From the NCBI RefSeq assembly GCF_004053875.1, contig NZ_SBIP01000001.1, positions 806,001-870,000 on the forward strand: a stretch of DNA of 64,000 nt. The letters run 5' to 3'. The translations under genes were made by a program, and so were the position numbers. Positions 25,331-34,425 of the stretch are shown here, piece after piece. Positions within the stretch are counted from its first letter, which is position 1. Each line of letters begins with the position of its first letter. Below the pieces are notes generated by a model, which was not told the DNA's origin, searched no databases, and saw only the letters and a list, made by a program, of their open reading frames with translations. Source of the DNA: Neorhizobium lilium (GTDB lineage: Bacteria > Pseudomonadota > Alphaproteobacteria > Rhizobiales > Rhizobiaceae).

Positions 25331-25492
25331 ATGTTGGAGCATGACATCTTCCGGTCTGCTGTACCGAATAGATGGATCGATGGTTCGGCCTTTCATCTGA
25401 CGCGTCAGAAATGGGACGTCAGGCGCTTATCTAATGCGTCTGGCGCAAGTTCGAGTTTCAATTCAACCCTGCAACGCCCAAAGGCTCCATAA
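25331..25492 (+). CDS. Small ORF downstream of trbI, unknown
   Basis: A 53-residue frame begins at ATG 25331 (MLEHDIFRSAVPNRW), preceded by GGAAGGAGG about seven bases away, an unusually strong ribosome site for such a small frame. It could be the last member of the trb transcript or the start of a gene broken by the island that follows. No family is recognised. Confidence 0.35.
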   Translation: MLEHDIFRSAVPNRWIDGSAFHLTRQKWDVRRLSNASGASSSFNSTLQRPKAP

Positions 25493-25977
25493 TATCTGCT
25501 CACTCCGCACAGTGCCCGCACCGACCTGATCTAAAAGAGGGGTTGCCGATGAGCTGGTTGCACCGGACGCGATGTCGATCTGCAGAATGGCGATCGCGCG
25601 GATCTCGTCCCTTGCCGAGGCGCCGCTTGATGGCCAGTCGGACGATCGCCTAAAGAGCGGCGGGAGGCAAAAGCACCGGAAGGTCCCCCATTTGTTCCCA
25701 TCGACAAGTTGCCGCCCTCGCCGGACGTGGCCGGTGAGTGTGGCTTGTTGGCATTGAGTGAGCAGCCCGCTGCGGGTCCGATTCGACCTTCTGGCAGCGT
25801 CGTGAGCGGACCGGCCTCACCGTAATGTTGATCCCAGTGGGGTGCAACGAATGTTAACAGCATCGCTTCTGGTGCCAACAGGTAGCGACTACCATTGGCG
25901 GTCCAGGATCCAGATTGACAACATCACGAACTCTTGTATAAATACAAATATCGGTTCACTGTTACGATTATAGGAAC
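25493..25977. other. Junction between the trb operon and the metabolic island
   Basis: No convincing gene is seen. Minus-strand frames here are short and lack family resemblance, although one (around 25540-25650) reads protein-like and could be a gene fragment. The right end is AT-rich and holds the IclR promoter region. This is the left boundary of the 23-kb island that separates trbI from traR. Confidence 0.35.
25934..25947. promoter_or_regulatory. Palindrome upstream of the IclR gene (possible operator)
   Basis: TTGTATAAATACAA is an inverted repeat with 6-bp arms and a two-base centre, 31 bases before the start codon. IclR-family proteins often bind short AT-rich palindromes that overlap their own promoter. 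Autoregulation is an inference. Confidence 0.45.
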
Positions 25978-26781
25978 ATGGTAGGTAATCAATCACTGGA
26001 ACGCGGACTTGCGATCTTGAACCTGCTCGGCACCTCGGACGCCGAGTTGGGTATCCGCGACATCGCCCGAGCACTGTCATTGAGTCCAACCATCGTGCAG
26101 CGGTTGGTCAATACGCTTCATGCCAACGGCTTCGTTGCTCAGTCGAGCGATACAAAGCGGTACCGACTAGGGTATCGTGCGATAGTCCTGGGCAGCACCA
26201 TGCGCCGTGAAGACAGGCTGCTATCCGCTGTCACGCGAGAACTCGCCGAGCTCGCCGATAAGCATCATCTCAATGGCTATCTCGGCGTTCTTCGCGATGG
26301 TTCAGGCATGTATCTCGAGAGTATTCAGAGCAGCGGGCCAATTTCCGTTCGCATCCTGCCGGGGTCGCGCATCAACATGCATTCGACCGCTATCGGCAAG
26401 ATGCTGCTCTCGACATTGCCGGACGTAGAAGTTCACAGAGTGCTCGGCGCGGAGCCGTTGACCCGCTACACCGCGAGAACCCGACAGACTATCGCCGAGA
26501 TCCTTGATGATCTGGCCACCAGCCGCCGCGAGGGTTATGCGACGGTATACGGCGAGAACATCGAAGGAGTGGCGTCAGCCGCTACGTTGATACGCGATGC
26601 CCGTGGCGAACCTGTCGCCTCGATCAGCGTTGCGCTCCTTTTCCGTGAGAACGAGCAACGCGAAATGGCCACTGCGGTTCGTCTCGTCCGGCAAGCCGCA
26701 TACCGCTGCTCTCAGTCAATTGGCTACGCCGGACCGGCGCCAGAACTCACCACTGATTCCGCTTTGCAGGAGGCAAGATGA
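25978..26781 (+). CDS. IclR-family transcriptional regulator
   Basis: This is a 267-residue regulator. The N-terminal winged helix spans about residues 5-70 (QSLERGLAILNLLGTSDAEL, IRDIARALSLSPTIVQRLVN). The C-terminal IclR effector domain follows (GYLGVLRDGSGMYLESIQSS, HSTAIGKMLLSTL, GYATVYGENIEGVAS). It starts the first unit of the island, and its stop overlaps the ATG of the M24 hydrolase. It therefore heads an operon it probably controls, with the pathway substrate as likely effector. Confidence 0.9.
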   Translation: MVGNQSLERGLAILNLLGTSDAELGIRDIARALSLSPTIVQRLVNTLHANGFVAQSSDTKRYRLGYRAIVLGSTMRREDRLLSAVTRELAELADKHHLNGYLGVLRDGSGMYLESIQSSGPISVRILPGSRINMHSTAIGKMLLSTLPDVEVHRVLGAEPLTRYTARTRQTIAEILDDLATSRREGYATVYGENIEGVASAATLIRDARGEPVASISVALLFRENEQREMATAVRLVRQAAYRCSQSIGYAGPAPELTTDSALQEAR

Positions 26782-28016
26782 ACGACTTATCCGTGGAAGC
26801 TCGCTCGCAATGGACGATGGCTAATCGTCTTGTGAATATGCCGAGACTGCAGTCCATTCTATCGGCCGAAGGCATCGATGCCATCGTTGCCACATCGCCC
26901 GAGAACGTCACGTACGCTAGCGGCTATTGGGCGCTCTCGCAGTGGATCCGGCGGGGGCCGCAGACCTACGTCCTGGTTCCGGCTGCGGATCCCGAAGACG
27001 CCTGTTTGGTTGCGTCCAGCTCGCTGCTCGATCTACTGGCGGACCAACGGGTGTGGGTGAAGGATGTTCGTCGTTTCGGATACTTTCGCATGGACCGCAC
27101 CGAAGGACAGCTTGATGCGCTGAGCGCGCGGCAAGCAGCGCTGGAAGACCTACCGGTCGAGGACGACGCCCTGACCGCGCTCGTAGCCGCACTGGAAGCG
27201 CGTGGGCTCGCCTCCGCCCGGATCGCGGTCGATGAATTGGGCCTATTGCCGGGGCATTGGGAGCAGCTGCAGGCACGGCTTCCCCACGCCCAGCTTGTCC
27301 CGGCGATGCGCCTCTTCCGTGCGATCCGGGCGGTCAAGACCGCAGTCGAGATCAACTCGCTGCGGCAGGCCGCACAGATCACCGAGCGGTCGATCGCCGC
27401 CGCGTTGGCGATCGCGCGACCGGGTATCACTGAGATCGCGATGGCGCGTGCGTTTCACACGCAAACGGTGGCGGAAAATGCATGGCCCGTTTTGGGCTGC
27501 ATCGGCTTCGGCTCGCGTAGCGCCATGCCAAACGTTCAGCCTTCAGAAACAGCGCTCGCCATAGGCGACATCATCCGCTTCGATGCGGGTGGACGCTACA
27601 ACCACTACCGTGCCGATATCGCTCGGATCGCGACGCTGGGACCAGCGCCGGACCGCGTCCGCCGATACCATCGGGCGCTTCATCTCGGCGTCGAGGCCGC
27701 ACTTCAAGCGATCAAGCCCGGCGTCGCAGCTTCCACGATTTTTGACGTCGCCGTGGAGACGGTTCGCCGCGAAGGGATCCCCCACTACGCGCGCTCGCAT
27801 GTGGGCCACGGGATTGGCCTGGACGGTTACGACCTTCCCGATCTGACTCCGACAAGCAGCGACCTCATCGAGGAGGGCATGGTCCTGTGCGTGGAGACGC
27901 CTTACTACGAACTCGGCTGGGGCGGGCTGCAGGTCGAAGACACCGTGGTAGTCCGCGCCGATGGCGTTGAGACCTTCATGACCACTTCGGGTGCACTCAT
28001 GGAGGTCGGTGCATGA
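26778..28016 (+). CDS. M24-family metallohydrolase (Xaa-Pro dipeptidase/creatinase type)
   Basis: This 412-residue protein has the pita-bread fold. The N-terminal creatinase-like domain includes SPENVTYASGYWALSQWIRR. The C-terminal catalytic domain keeps all five metal ligands: Asp about 269 and 280 (RFDAGGRYNHYRADIARI), His about 344 (SHVGHGIGLDG), Glu about 372 (LCVETPYYE) and Glu about 387 (LQVEDTVVV). Family members cleave Xaa-Pro dipeptides, creatine-like ureides or N-acylated compounds such as acetyl-ectoine, so the substrate is open. It is translationally coupled to iclR before it and to the DUF1445 gene after it. Confidence 0.88.
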   Translation: MNDLSVEARSQWTMANRLVNMPRLQSILSAEGIDAIVATSPENVTYASGYWALSQWIRRGPQTYVLVPAADPEDACLVASSSLLDLLADQRVWVKDVRRFGYFRMDRTEGQLDALSARQAALEDLPVEDDALTALVAALEARGLASARIAVDELGLLPGHWEQLQARLPHAQLVPAMRLFRAIRAVKTAVEINSLRQAAQITERSIAAALAIARPGITEIAMARAFHTQTVAENAWPVLGCIGFGSRSAMPNVQPSETALAIGDIIRFDAGGRYNHYRADIARIATLGPAPDRVRRYHRALHLGVEAALQAIKPGVAASTIFDVAVETVRREGIPHYARSHVGHGIGLDGYDLPDLTPTSSDLIEEGMVLCVETPYYELGWGGLQVEDTVVVRADGVETFMTTSGALMEVGA

Positions 28017-28843
28017 CAAACGCGACTGAAAACCGCTCGCCTTTAATGACCCGCGCCAACCTATCAGCTGCTTCCGGCTCCGAGGTGCGTGCGGCTGTGC
28101 GTGCAGGGCAATGGACACGCGCTACGCACGGATTGGCGCGGGGCCACGTCCAAGCAAACCTTGCGATCCTGCCTGAAGCTTATGCCTATGACTTTCTCCT
28201 TTTTGCACAACGTAATCCGAAGCCTTGTCCAATCATCGAGGTGACGGAAACCGGGAACCCCGAGCCCAGTTTTTGTGCGCCAGGCGCTGACATTCGCAGT
28301 GATCTGCCGGGTTATCGCGTCTTTCGCAATGGGCAGTTTGTTGAGGAACGCCGGTCAATCGCCGACCTCTGGCGCAAAGATCACGTCGCTTTCCTCATCG
28401 GTTGTTCCAACTCAATGGATGAAGCGCTGGAGGACGCTGGCATACCGCAACGGCACCTCGAAACAGAGGATGGCCGGATCTCCGTATACACCTCTTCGAT
28501 TCAATGCAGATCGGCCGGGCGCCTGCACGGCCCCATTGTCGTCACCATGCGACCGATCCCCGCCGATCGTGTCGAGCAGGCACGAGAAATTAGCAGCCGC
28601 TATCCGCTAGCGCATGGATCGCCAGTGCATGTCGGCGATCCCGCCGCGATTGGCATTCCTGATCTATCGAGAGTCGAATGGGGGCGCTTCAACCCGTTGC
28701 GTGAGGACGATGTTCCGGTCTTCTGGGCGTGCGGGGTTACGCCCCAAGCCATCGCCATTGCGTCCGGTATCCCAGAGATGATCACCCACGCCGCCGGACA
28801 TATGTTCGTGACCGATCTCATGCTCGGGGAGACCCGCACATGA
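28013..28843 (+). CDS. DUF1445 putative hydro-lyase (D-glutamate cyclase superfamily)
   Basis: This 276-residue protein has the DUF1445 blocks: ARGHVQANLAILPEAYAYDF near the start, VAFLIGCSNSMDEALEDAGI in the middle, and FWACGVTPQAIAIASGIPEM followed by ITHAAGHMFVTDL at the end. The family is annotated as putative hydro-lyase and includes the domain of mammalian D-glutamate cyclase. A reaction on an amino or hydroxy acid is likely. It overlaps the M24 gene by four bases and the ABC ATPase gene by four bases, tying it to the same pathway. Confidence 0.85.
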   Translation: MTNATENRSPLMTRANLSAASGSEVRAAVRAGQWTRATHGLARGHVQANLAILPEAYAYDFLLFAQRNPKPCPIIEVTETGNPEPSFCAPGADIRSDLPGYRVFRNGQFVEERRSIADLWRKDHVAFLIGCSNSMDEALEDAGIPQRHLETEDGRISVYTSSIQCRSAGRLHGPIVVTMRPIPADRVEQAREISSRYPLAHGSPVHVGDPAAIGIPDLSRVEWGRFNPLREDDVPVFWACGVTPQAIAIASGIPEMITHAAGHMFVTDLMLGETRT

Positions 28844-29949
28844 ACTCTGTTTCAATGTTGAATGATGTCGCCGGTGCCGGTGTTGCCGTAGAATCCATAA
28901 GGAAATCTTACGGCACCGTGGTCACGGCTGTAGACGACGTTTCGCTCAAGGTGAAGCCTGGAGAATTTGTCTCGATCCTAGGGCCATCCGGCTCGGGCAA
29001 GACGACGCTCCTCATGATGATCGCGGGCTTTGAGCGCCCGACATCCGGCCGCCTGATCATCGGCGATCAGGACATGACGTACACACGCCCGGAAAAACGT
29101 GGTTTGGGCATGGTCTTCCAACGGTACGCGCTGTTCCCACACATGTCGGTCGCTGACAACATCGCCTACCCGCTAAAGCGACGCGGAGTGTCTCGCGCAG
29201 AGATTCGACAACGCGTCGAGGCCGCGTTGAAGCTGATCAGCCTCGATGGTCTCGGCACGCGCATGCCAACGGCACTGTCTGGTGGTCAGCAGCAGCGTGT
29301 TGCTGTGGCACGCGCGCTCGTCTCCCAGCCACCGGTCATGCTGATGGACGAGCCGCTGTCAGCCCTGGACAAGAAGCTCAGAGATCAGATGCAGCTTGAG
29401 ATCATGAGGCTGCACAGGACCGTGGGAGTTACGATCATATACGTCACGCATGACCAGGAAGAGGCTCTGAGCCTTTCCGACCGCATCGTGGTTATGAATC
29501 GCGGTCGGATCGAGCAAGTTGGCACGCCGGATGAACTTTACGATGAACCGGCTTCAGCTTTTGTCGCCGACTTCATTGGCCGTACCAGCTTTCTCGCTGC
29601 GACGTGTTTGGCAGTGGAAGGCAGCAACGCTCGAATGCGTGTGAACGACGCCACCGAGGTCATTGTGCCAGTTAGCCGATGCCGCGATATCGTCGTAGGT
29701 GCTCGTGTCCGCATCGCGGTACGGCCGGAAGCGCTGAAACTTGCCGTTGTTGGCAGCGCGCAGCTTTCAGGGACATTAGAGGGATCGCGTTTCGTGGGAT
29801 CGTCGGAACTGGCCTTTGTTCGCATTGCCAATGGCGAGCTTCTGCAGGTCCAAACGGAACCTGGTGTTTCCAGGAAACTGCAAGCTGGTAGCCCTGTCGG
29901 AATCATGTTCGATGCGTCGCGGGTGAGTGTATTTCGGGAAGGAGCCTGA
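28840..29949 (+). CDS. ABC transporter ATP-binding protein (spermidine/putrescine PotA type)
   Basis: This 369-residue importer ATPase has Walker A GPSGSGKTT at about residue 48, Q-loop FQRYALFPHMSVADN, signature LSGGQQQRVAVARALV, Walker B VMLMDEPLSALDKKL and the His switch VTHDQEEAL. The C-terminal TOBE domain (about 290-365) is typical of polyamine, iron and opine importers. ATG 28840 overlaps the stop of the DUF1445 gene. It should power the two permeases and the binding protein that follow. Confidence 0.93.
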   Translation: MNSVSMLNDVAGAGVAVESIRKSYGTVVTAVDDVSLKVKPGEFVSILGPSGSGKTTLLMMIAGFERPTSGRLIIGDQDMTYTRPEKRGLGMVFQRYALFPHMSVADNIAYPLKRRGVSRAEIRQRVEAALKLISLDGLGTRMPTALSGGQQQRVAVARALVSQPPVMLMDEPLSALDKKLRDQMQLEIMRLHRTVGVTIIYVTHDQEEALSLSDRIVVMNRGRIEQVGTPDELYDEPASAFVADFIGRTSFLAATCLAVEGSNARMRVNDATEVIVPVSRCRDIVVGARVRIAVRPEALKLAVVGSAQLSGTLEGSRFVGSSELAFVRIANGELLQVQTEPGVSRKLQAGSPVGIMFDASRVSVFREGA

Positions 29950-29951
29950 CA

Positions 29952-30809
29952 ATGGCCGCCCGTATGACCAGCACCTCTACAGCCGGCATCTACAGTCCAG
30001 CCACGGCACTCGTTCTGTTACTGCCGCTGATCGCCCTGTTCTGCGGTGCCTTTCTCTACCCGGTCGGACGCTTGCTGGCGATGGCGGTCTTCGACCCCGA
30101 TTTTACCGTGCGGCATCTGGCCAAGGCGGTGGAAAGTCCCCTTTATGTCAATGTTTTCCTGCGTACCGCCCGCATCGCCGCAGCCGTGACATTGGCTGCG
30201 TTCGCATTGGGCTACCCGGTCGCACTGCTGATGTCGCGGCTATCGGGACGCGCGGCACTGTTTGTCACTGCCTGTGTGCTTGTGCCTCTATGGACGAGCG
30301 TCCTCGTGCGCTCGTACGCCTGGATCGTGCTGCTGCAGACGAACGGCTTGGTCAACGGTCTGCTTCGGTGGCTCGGACTGACGGAAGGGCCGCTCAAGCT
30401 TCTCTACACCGAGGCCACCGTCTTGGTAGCGATGACGCATGTCCTGCTGCCCTACATGATCCTTCCGATCTACGGTGCACTGCGAGCGATACCTGCAGAC
30501 TACGAGCGGGCTGCGCGCAACCTCGGCGCGGGCGCAGTCACAAGCTTCATCACGGTGACGCTGCCACTAAGTCTGCCTGGCATCTTCGCCGGTTGCCTCA
30601 TCGTCTTCATTCTGTCGCTTGGCTTCTACATCACCCCAGCGCTCGTCGGCGGACCCGAAACTCTGATGGCGGCGACCCTCATCAGCCAACAGGCCACCGA
30701 ACTTTTGGACTGGCCATTTGCGAGCGCCCTCTCGTTGCTACTCCTGGCTGGCACGCTTGTTGTGGTCGTCGTCTTCCGGCGCTTTCTCTCTCTGTCGAAA
30801 GGCTTATGA
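29952..30809 (+). CDS. ABC transporter permease (PotB type)
   Basis: This 285-residue inner-membrane permease has six hydrophobic helices. The coupling motif for the ATPase is seen as YERAARNLGAGAVTSFITVT around residues 180-200. It resembles PotB-like permeases of polyamine or opine importers. It starts two bases after the ATPase stop, and its stop precedes the next permease start by one base. Confidence 0.92.
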   Translation: MAARMTSTSTAGIYSPATALVLLLPLIALFCGAFLYPVGRLLAMAVFDPDFTVRHLAKAVESPLYVNVFLRTARIAAAVTLAAFALGYPVALLMSRLSGRAALFVTACVLVPLWTSVLVRSYAWIVLLQTNGLVNGLLRWLGLTEGPLKLLYTEATVLVAMTHVLLPYMILPIYGALRAIPADYERAARNLGAGAVTSFITVTLPLSLPGIFAGCLIVFILSLGFYITPALVGGPETLMAATLISQQATELLDWPFASALSLLLLAGTLVVVVVFRRFLSLSKGL

Positions 30810-30810
30810 A

Positions 30811-31644
30811 ATGTTGATCGTGTTGGACGCCGCCAGACGTCTTGGCGGTGATGTAGCGCTTGCTTGTTTCGTCTGCATCGTTTTGCTGTTCCTCGTTACG
30901 CCAACCTTGATAGTCATCCCGATGGCGTTCGGTGAAGCCGATTACATCGAGTTCCCTCCCCGCGGCTTTAGCCTTGAATGGTTTGACCGCTATCTGACCG
31001 ATCCCGACTGGATCGACGCCACACTCTTCAGCCTGAAGATCGCAGCGGGCGCGATGGTCGGTGCGACGCTCATCGGGACTGCAGCTTCCGTTGCACTGGC
31101 GCGGAGTCGTCTGCCTGGGGCAAGCCTGCTGTTTGCACTGACCTTGAGTCCGCTCGTTCTGCCCCATATCGTGCTGGCGATCGCGCTTTATCTAGCCTTC
31201 GCTCCGCTGCAGTTGGTAGGTACGACGACTGGCTTCCTGCTCGCTCACACGATGCTCGGCGTTCCCTATGTCACCATCACCGTCTCGGCCGCGCTTCGAG
31301 GTTTTGATCCAATGCTGGAACTCGCCGCGCTTAACTGCGGGGCATCGCGAACCCGCGCTTTCTTCGACGTAGTCCTGCCGTCCATCTGGCCGGGTATCAC
31401 CGCCGGAGCGATCTTTGCCTTCCTCGCTTCCTTCGATGAAGCGACTGTGTCGCTCTTCATCTCTGATGTCGGCGGCAAAACGCTTACGAGGAAATTCTTC
31501 GAAGACATCGACTTCAACCTTACTCCCGTCATCGCTGCCGTCTCCACGATCATGCTCGCGGTCTCGGTCGTCACCATGGCGGCGGCGGCAATCGTCAAGA
31601 AGCGCCAAGTCCCGGCAACAACAGAAGAGGATATTACGGCATGA
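30811..31644 (+). CDS. ABC transporter permease (PotC type)
   Basis: This 277-residue second permease of the importer has six hydrophobic segments and the coupling motif LELAALNCGASRTRAFFDVV. The end FDEATVSLFISDVGGKTLTR is very typical of PotC-like proteins. Longer upstream starts overlap the preceding permease without conserved residues, so ATG 30811 is used. The stop overlaps the binding-protein ATG. Confidence 0.92.
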   Translation: MLIVLDAARRLGGDVALACFVCIVLLFLVTPTLIVIPMAFGEADYIEFPPRGFSLEWFDRYLTDPDWIDATLFSLKIAAGAMVGATLIGTAASVALARSRLPGASLLFALTLSPLVLPHIVLAIALYLAFAPLQLVGTTTGFLLAHTMLGVPYVTITVSAALRGFDPMLELAALNCGASRTRAFFDVVLPSIWPGITAGAIFAFLASFDEATVSLFISDVGGKTLTRKFFEDIDFNLTPVIAAVSTIMLAVSVVTMAAAAIVKKRQVPATTEEDITA

Positions 31645-32699
31645 GACTTTCAGCATCGCACGCAGTTATAGCTGCCTTTGTCCTGGCAGCCGCAACGGCC
31701 GCACCGGCCCGAGCCGAGGAAACCGTCGTCGTCGCAGCAACCGGTGGCGCCTACGAGCAGAGCTTGCGCAAGAGCTTCTTTGATGACTTCACCAATGCGA
31801 CCGGCATCAGGGTCCAAGTGGTGACTGCATCGGCGCAAGAGCAGATCACAAAACTTAAGGCGATGAACCAGGTAGGCGCGGTGACATGGGATATCGCTGT
31901 TCTCGGTGACATCGAGGCGCACAGCAACGACGTTCGCGCCATGACTGAAGACATGGGCACCTTTTGCCAAGCCTTCGCTGAACGCAAAGATCTGCTGAAA
32001 GGGGCCTGTGACAGTTCCGGGGCGCAGCTCAACTCCGGTCTCACTTACATCGTCTGGGACGGCGACAAGCTGCCTAATGGAGGGCCGACGACATGGAGCG
32101 AACTATGGGACGTCAAGCGCTTCCCTGGCGCGCGCACCTTCCCAAACTTCAATGATCCCTGGCGCGTCATGGCGGCCGCGCTGGTGGCAGACGGCGTAGC
32201 ACCATCCGACCTCTTCCCACTGGATATCGATCGCGCGCTCAGAAAATTGGACGCGCTGAAACCGCATATCAATTTGTGGTGGAAAACCGGAGATGCGAGC
32301 CAGCAAGGTTATCGAGCCGGGGAGTACGTGGCAGGCATGGTGTGGCAAACGCGCGCGAGCGTGCTGCTGAAAGAGGGCCGCAATCTCAAGTTCTCGCTGA
32401 AAGAAGGTGTGCTGGTCTCTGACCGGGCCACGGTCGTAAAAGGCGGGCCAAACAAAGCCAATGCGCTCAAGCTACTTAACTTCATTGAAAACTCGGTCGA
32501 TGGCATGGCGCGGCACTGCACAAATCTTGGATGCACGCCGCCGAGCACTGCGGCAATGGAGAAGATGTCTCCAGAGGATCAGGCCAACATGCCAATAAAG
32601 CCCGAGATCTACGCCTCGCTCATTATTCCAGACTTTGAGTGGATCAACGCCAACCGACCGTTGATGCTCGACCGTTGGAACACTTGGCTTCAGAAGTAA
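31641..32699 (+). CDS. Periplasmic substrate-binding protein (spermidine/putrescine PotD type)
   Basis: This 352-residue exported protein has a signal peptide (ASHAVIAAFVLAAATAAPAR, cleavage near ARAEE). The mature part is a class II binding protein of the PotD/opine group (TVVVAATGGAYEQSLRKSFF, AVTWDIAVLGDIEAHS, MVWQTRASVLLKEG). The ligand is not evident. It completes the importer and is followed 45 bases later by the PLP lyase. Confidence 0.92.
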   Translation: MRLSASHAVIAAFVLAAATAAPARAEETVVVAATGGAYEQSLRKSFFDDFTNATGIRVQVVTASAQEQITKLKAMNQVGAVTWDIAVLGDIEAHSNDVRAMTEDMGTFCQAFAERKDLLKGACDSSGAQLNSGLTYIVWDGDKLPNGGPTTWSELWDVKRFPGARTFPNFNDPWRVMAAALVADGVAPSDLFPLDIDRALRKLDALKPHINLWWKTGDASQQGYRAGEYVAGMVWQTRASVLLKEGRNLKFSLKEGVLVSDRATVVKGGPNKANALKLLNFIENSVDGMARHCTNLGCTPPSTAAMEKMSPEDQANMPIKPEIYASLIIPDFEWINANRPLMLDRWNTWLQK

Positions 32700-32744
32700 C
32701 CCGAGCCACTCGCCAGCCTAAAGCTGGAACCGGAGGGAAGATAG

Positions 32745-33947
32745 TTGCACGATAGTACCCGTTGTGTTCACCGCCCCGAAGTCTCCTTGGAGGGGTTCGA
32801 CAGCCTTTCCGTGCCGACCTATCGGGCCTCAACTATTGTCTATCCCAACACCGAGAGCTTTTCTCGGCGGAAGGAGCGCGGGGCGGACGGTTACGCCTAC
32901 GGCCTCTACGGAACCCCAACGACGCGAACCCTGGAGGCGCAGATCACCGCCCTGCACCACGGTGTTCGCACCCATCTTGTTCCCTCTGGCTTGGCAGCAG
33001 TGACTATGCCGATGATCGCTCTGCTCGGTCCGGGCGACGAAGTGATGATCCCGGATACGGTTTACGGCCCCGTGCGCGCCTTCTGCGCTGACTTCCTCGC
33101 CCAACGGGGCATTCATCATCGCGTCTACGATCCTCTTATCGGTGGCCGCATCGGCGACCTCATAAAAGGCAATACCCGCCTGGTATGGGTCGAATCCCCC
33201 GGCTCCGGCAGCATGGAGGTACAGGATCTACCGGCCATCGCCAGAGAAGCAAAAGCGCGGGGTGCGTTGGTCGGCTGTGACAACACCTGGGCCTCGCCGC
33301 TGCTTTGCAAGCCACTCGACCTTGGAGCCGACATTGTGGCCGAAGCACTGACGAAATACGTAGGCGGACACTCCGATTTGCTTTTGGGATCGATCACTGT
33401 GCGGGACATGGAACTGAGAACCCGCATCCGCGATGTCCTGCGCCTCCTCGGCATCGGGGTCTCACCCGACGAGGCGGCACTTGCCTTGCGCGGAATCGAA
33501 ACAATGAGCGTGCGGCTCCGCCATATCGGAGGCGTGGCCGAGCGACTGGCGCATCGCCTGCGTGAGCATCCCGCGGCGATGAAGGTCCTGCACCCTGCCC
33601 TGCCCGAGTGCCCAGGGCATGAGCACTGGGTCCGCGATTTCCAGGGGGCTAGCGGGGTGTTCAGCGTCGCTCTGAAACCCGAAGCCCTGGAACGTCTTGA
33701 CGATGCCCTCGGCCAGCTCTCGATCTTCGCTATCGGTGCGTCCTGGGGGGGAACACGGAGTCTGATCGCACCTTTGTCCCTTGGCTCGGAACGATCTATT
33801 ACGAGTGCATCGACGCTGGCCGGGCCGGTCGTGCGCATTAGCGTCGGGGTAGAGGACGAAGAGGATATTCAAAACGACCTCCAAGTCTTTTTCGACTCCC
33901 TTCTCCACGATCCTGCATCACGCGGACCTTTAGTTATCCGATGCTAA
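32745..33947 (+). CDS. PLP-dependent Cys/Met metabolism lyase (cystathionine beta-lyase MetC type)
   Basis: This 400-residue fold-type I PLP enzyme begins HDSTRCVHRP and has the MetC-like motif YGLYGTPTTRTLEAQI, the catalytic lysine in ADIVAEALTKYVGGHSDLLL (about residue 203), and VGCDNTWASPLL for cofactor binding. Such enzymes split C-S (or gamma-substituted) bonds of amino acids. With the importer and two hydrolases it suggests use of a sulfur-containing or gamma-substituted amino-acid conjugate. The start is TTG 32745, preceded by GGAGGGAAG; no ATG is nearby. Confidence 0.85.
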   Translation: MHDSTRCVHRPEVSLEGFDSLSVPTYRASTIVYPNTESFSRRKERGADGYAYGLYGTPTTRTLEAQITALHHGVRTHLVPSGLAAVTMPMIALLGPGDEVMIPDTVYGPVRAFCADFLAQRGIHHRVYDPLIGGRIGDLIKGNTRLVWVESPGSGSMEVQDLPAIAREAKARGALVGCDNTWASPLLCKPLDLGADIVAEALTKYVGGHSDLLLGSITVRDMELRTRIRDVLRLLGIGVSPDEAALALRGIETMSVRLRHIGGVAERLAHRLREHPAAMKVLHPALPECPGHEHWVRDFQGASGVFSVALKPEALERLDDALGQLSIFAIGASWGGTRSLIAPLSLGSERSITSASTLAGPVVRISVGVEDEEDIQNDLQVFFDSLLHDPASRGPLVIRC

Positions 33948-34425
33948 TGCCCGACTGCGCCGCGACGAATAAGTCGGAGTTCCGTATTTCTATCGGCGGA
34001 GACAGCTACGCGGGAGCAGCGGCACTTGGGCGCGACATAAGCTACGTCGTCAGATGCCTTGGGGAAGTATTTATGCCCCCACCCGCCGCCGTAGATCATC
34101 GACAGTTGTCTGACAGGACAGGCCATTCGGAGCAATCACTTCGGGAGTGGTCGCTCCGTTTGGTAAAGTTGCATCGGGTGGCATGATGCCGGTCGCTTGC
34201 ACATCGTTGCCAGCGAGTCCTCCTATATTCGCTTTTCGGTGAAGCATTAAGCAGAATGAGAGGGATTGACGACAGGGGAAGCCACTAATCGACAGTTTAC
34301 CGTTCCGGCCTTCTATTAAACGACCCCTCGCATTAATCGATAACGAATCTTCGCTTAAACTCCCTTTCGGTTCGTGTTCCCCTAGCTTGTCTTTCAATAA
34401 CAAGCACGAAAAGGGGATCACCATC
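33948..34425. other. Intergenic region between island units 1 and 2
   Basis: No confident gene. A minus-strand frame ending near 34071 reads protein-like (PPDATLPNGATTPEV), but it has no clear start or family and runs over the next gene. The 100 bases before 34426 are AT-rich and should hold the promoter of the importer genes. An AAAAGGGGAT ribosome site precedes the start. Confidence 0.35.

Noticed and set aside
25575..25595. Possible fourth tra box (GATCTGCAG)
   Set aside because: Only one half-site is present and there is no palindrome, so it is unlikely to bind TraR.
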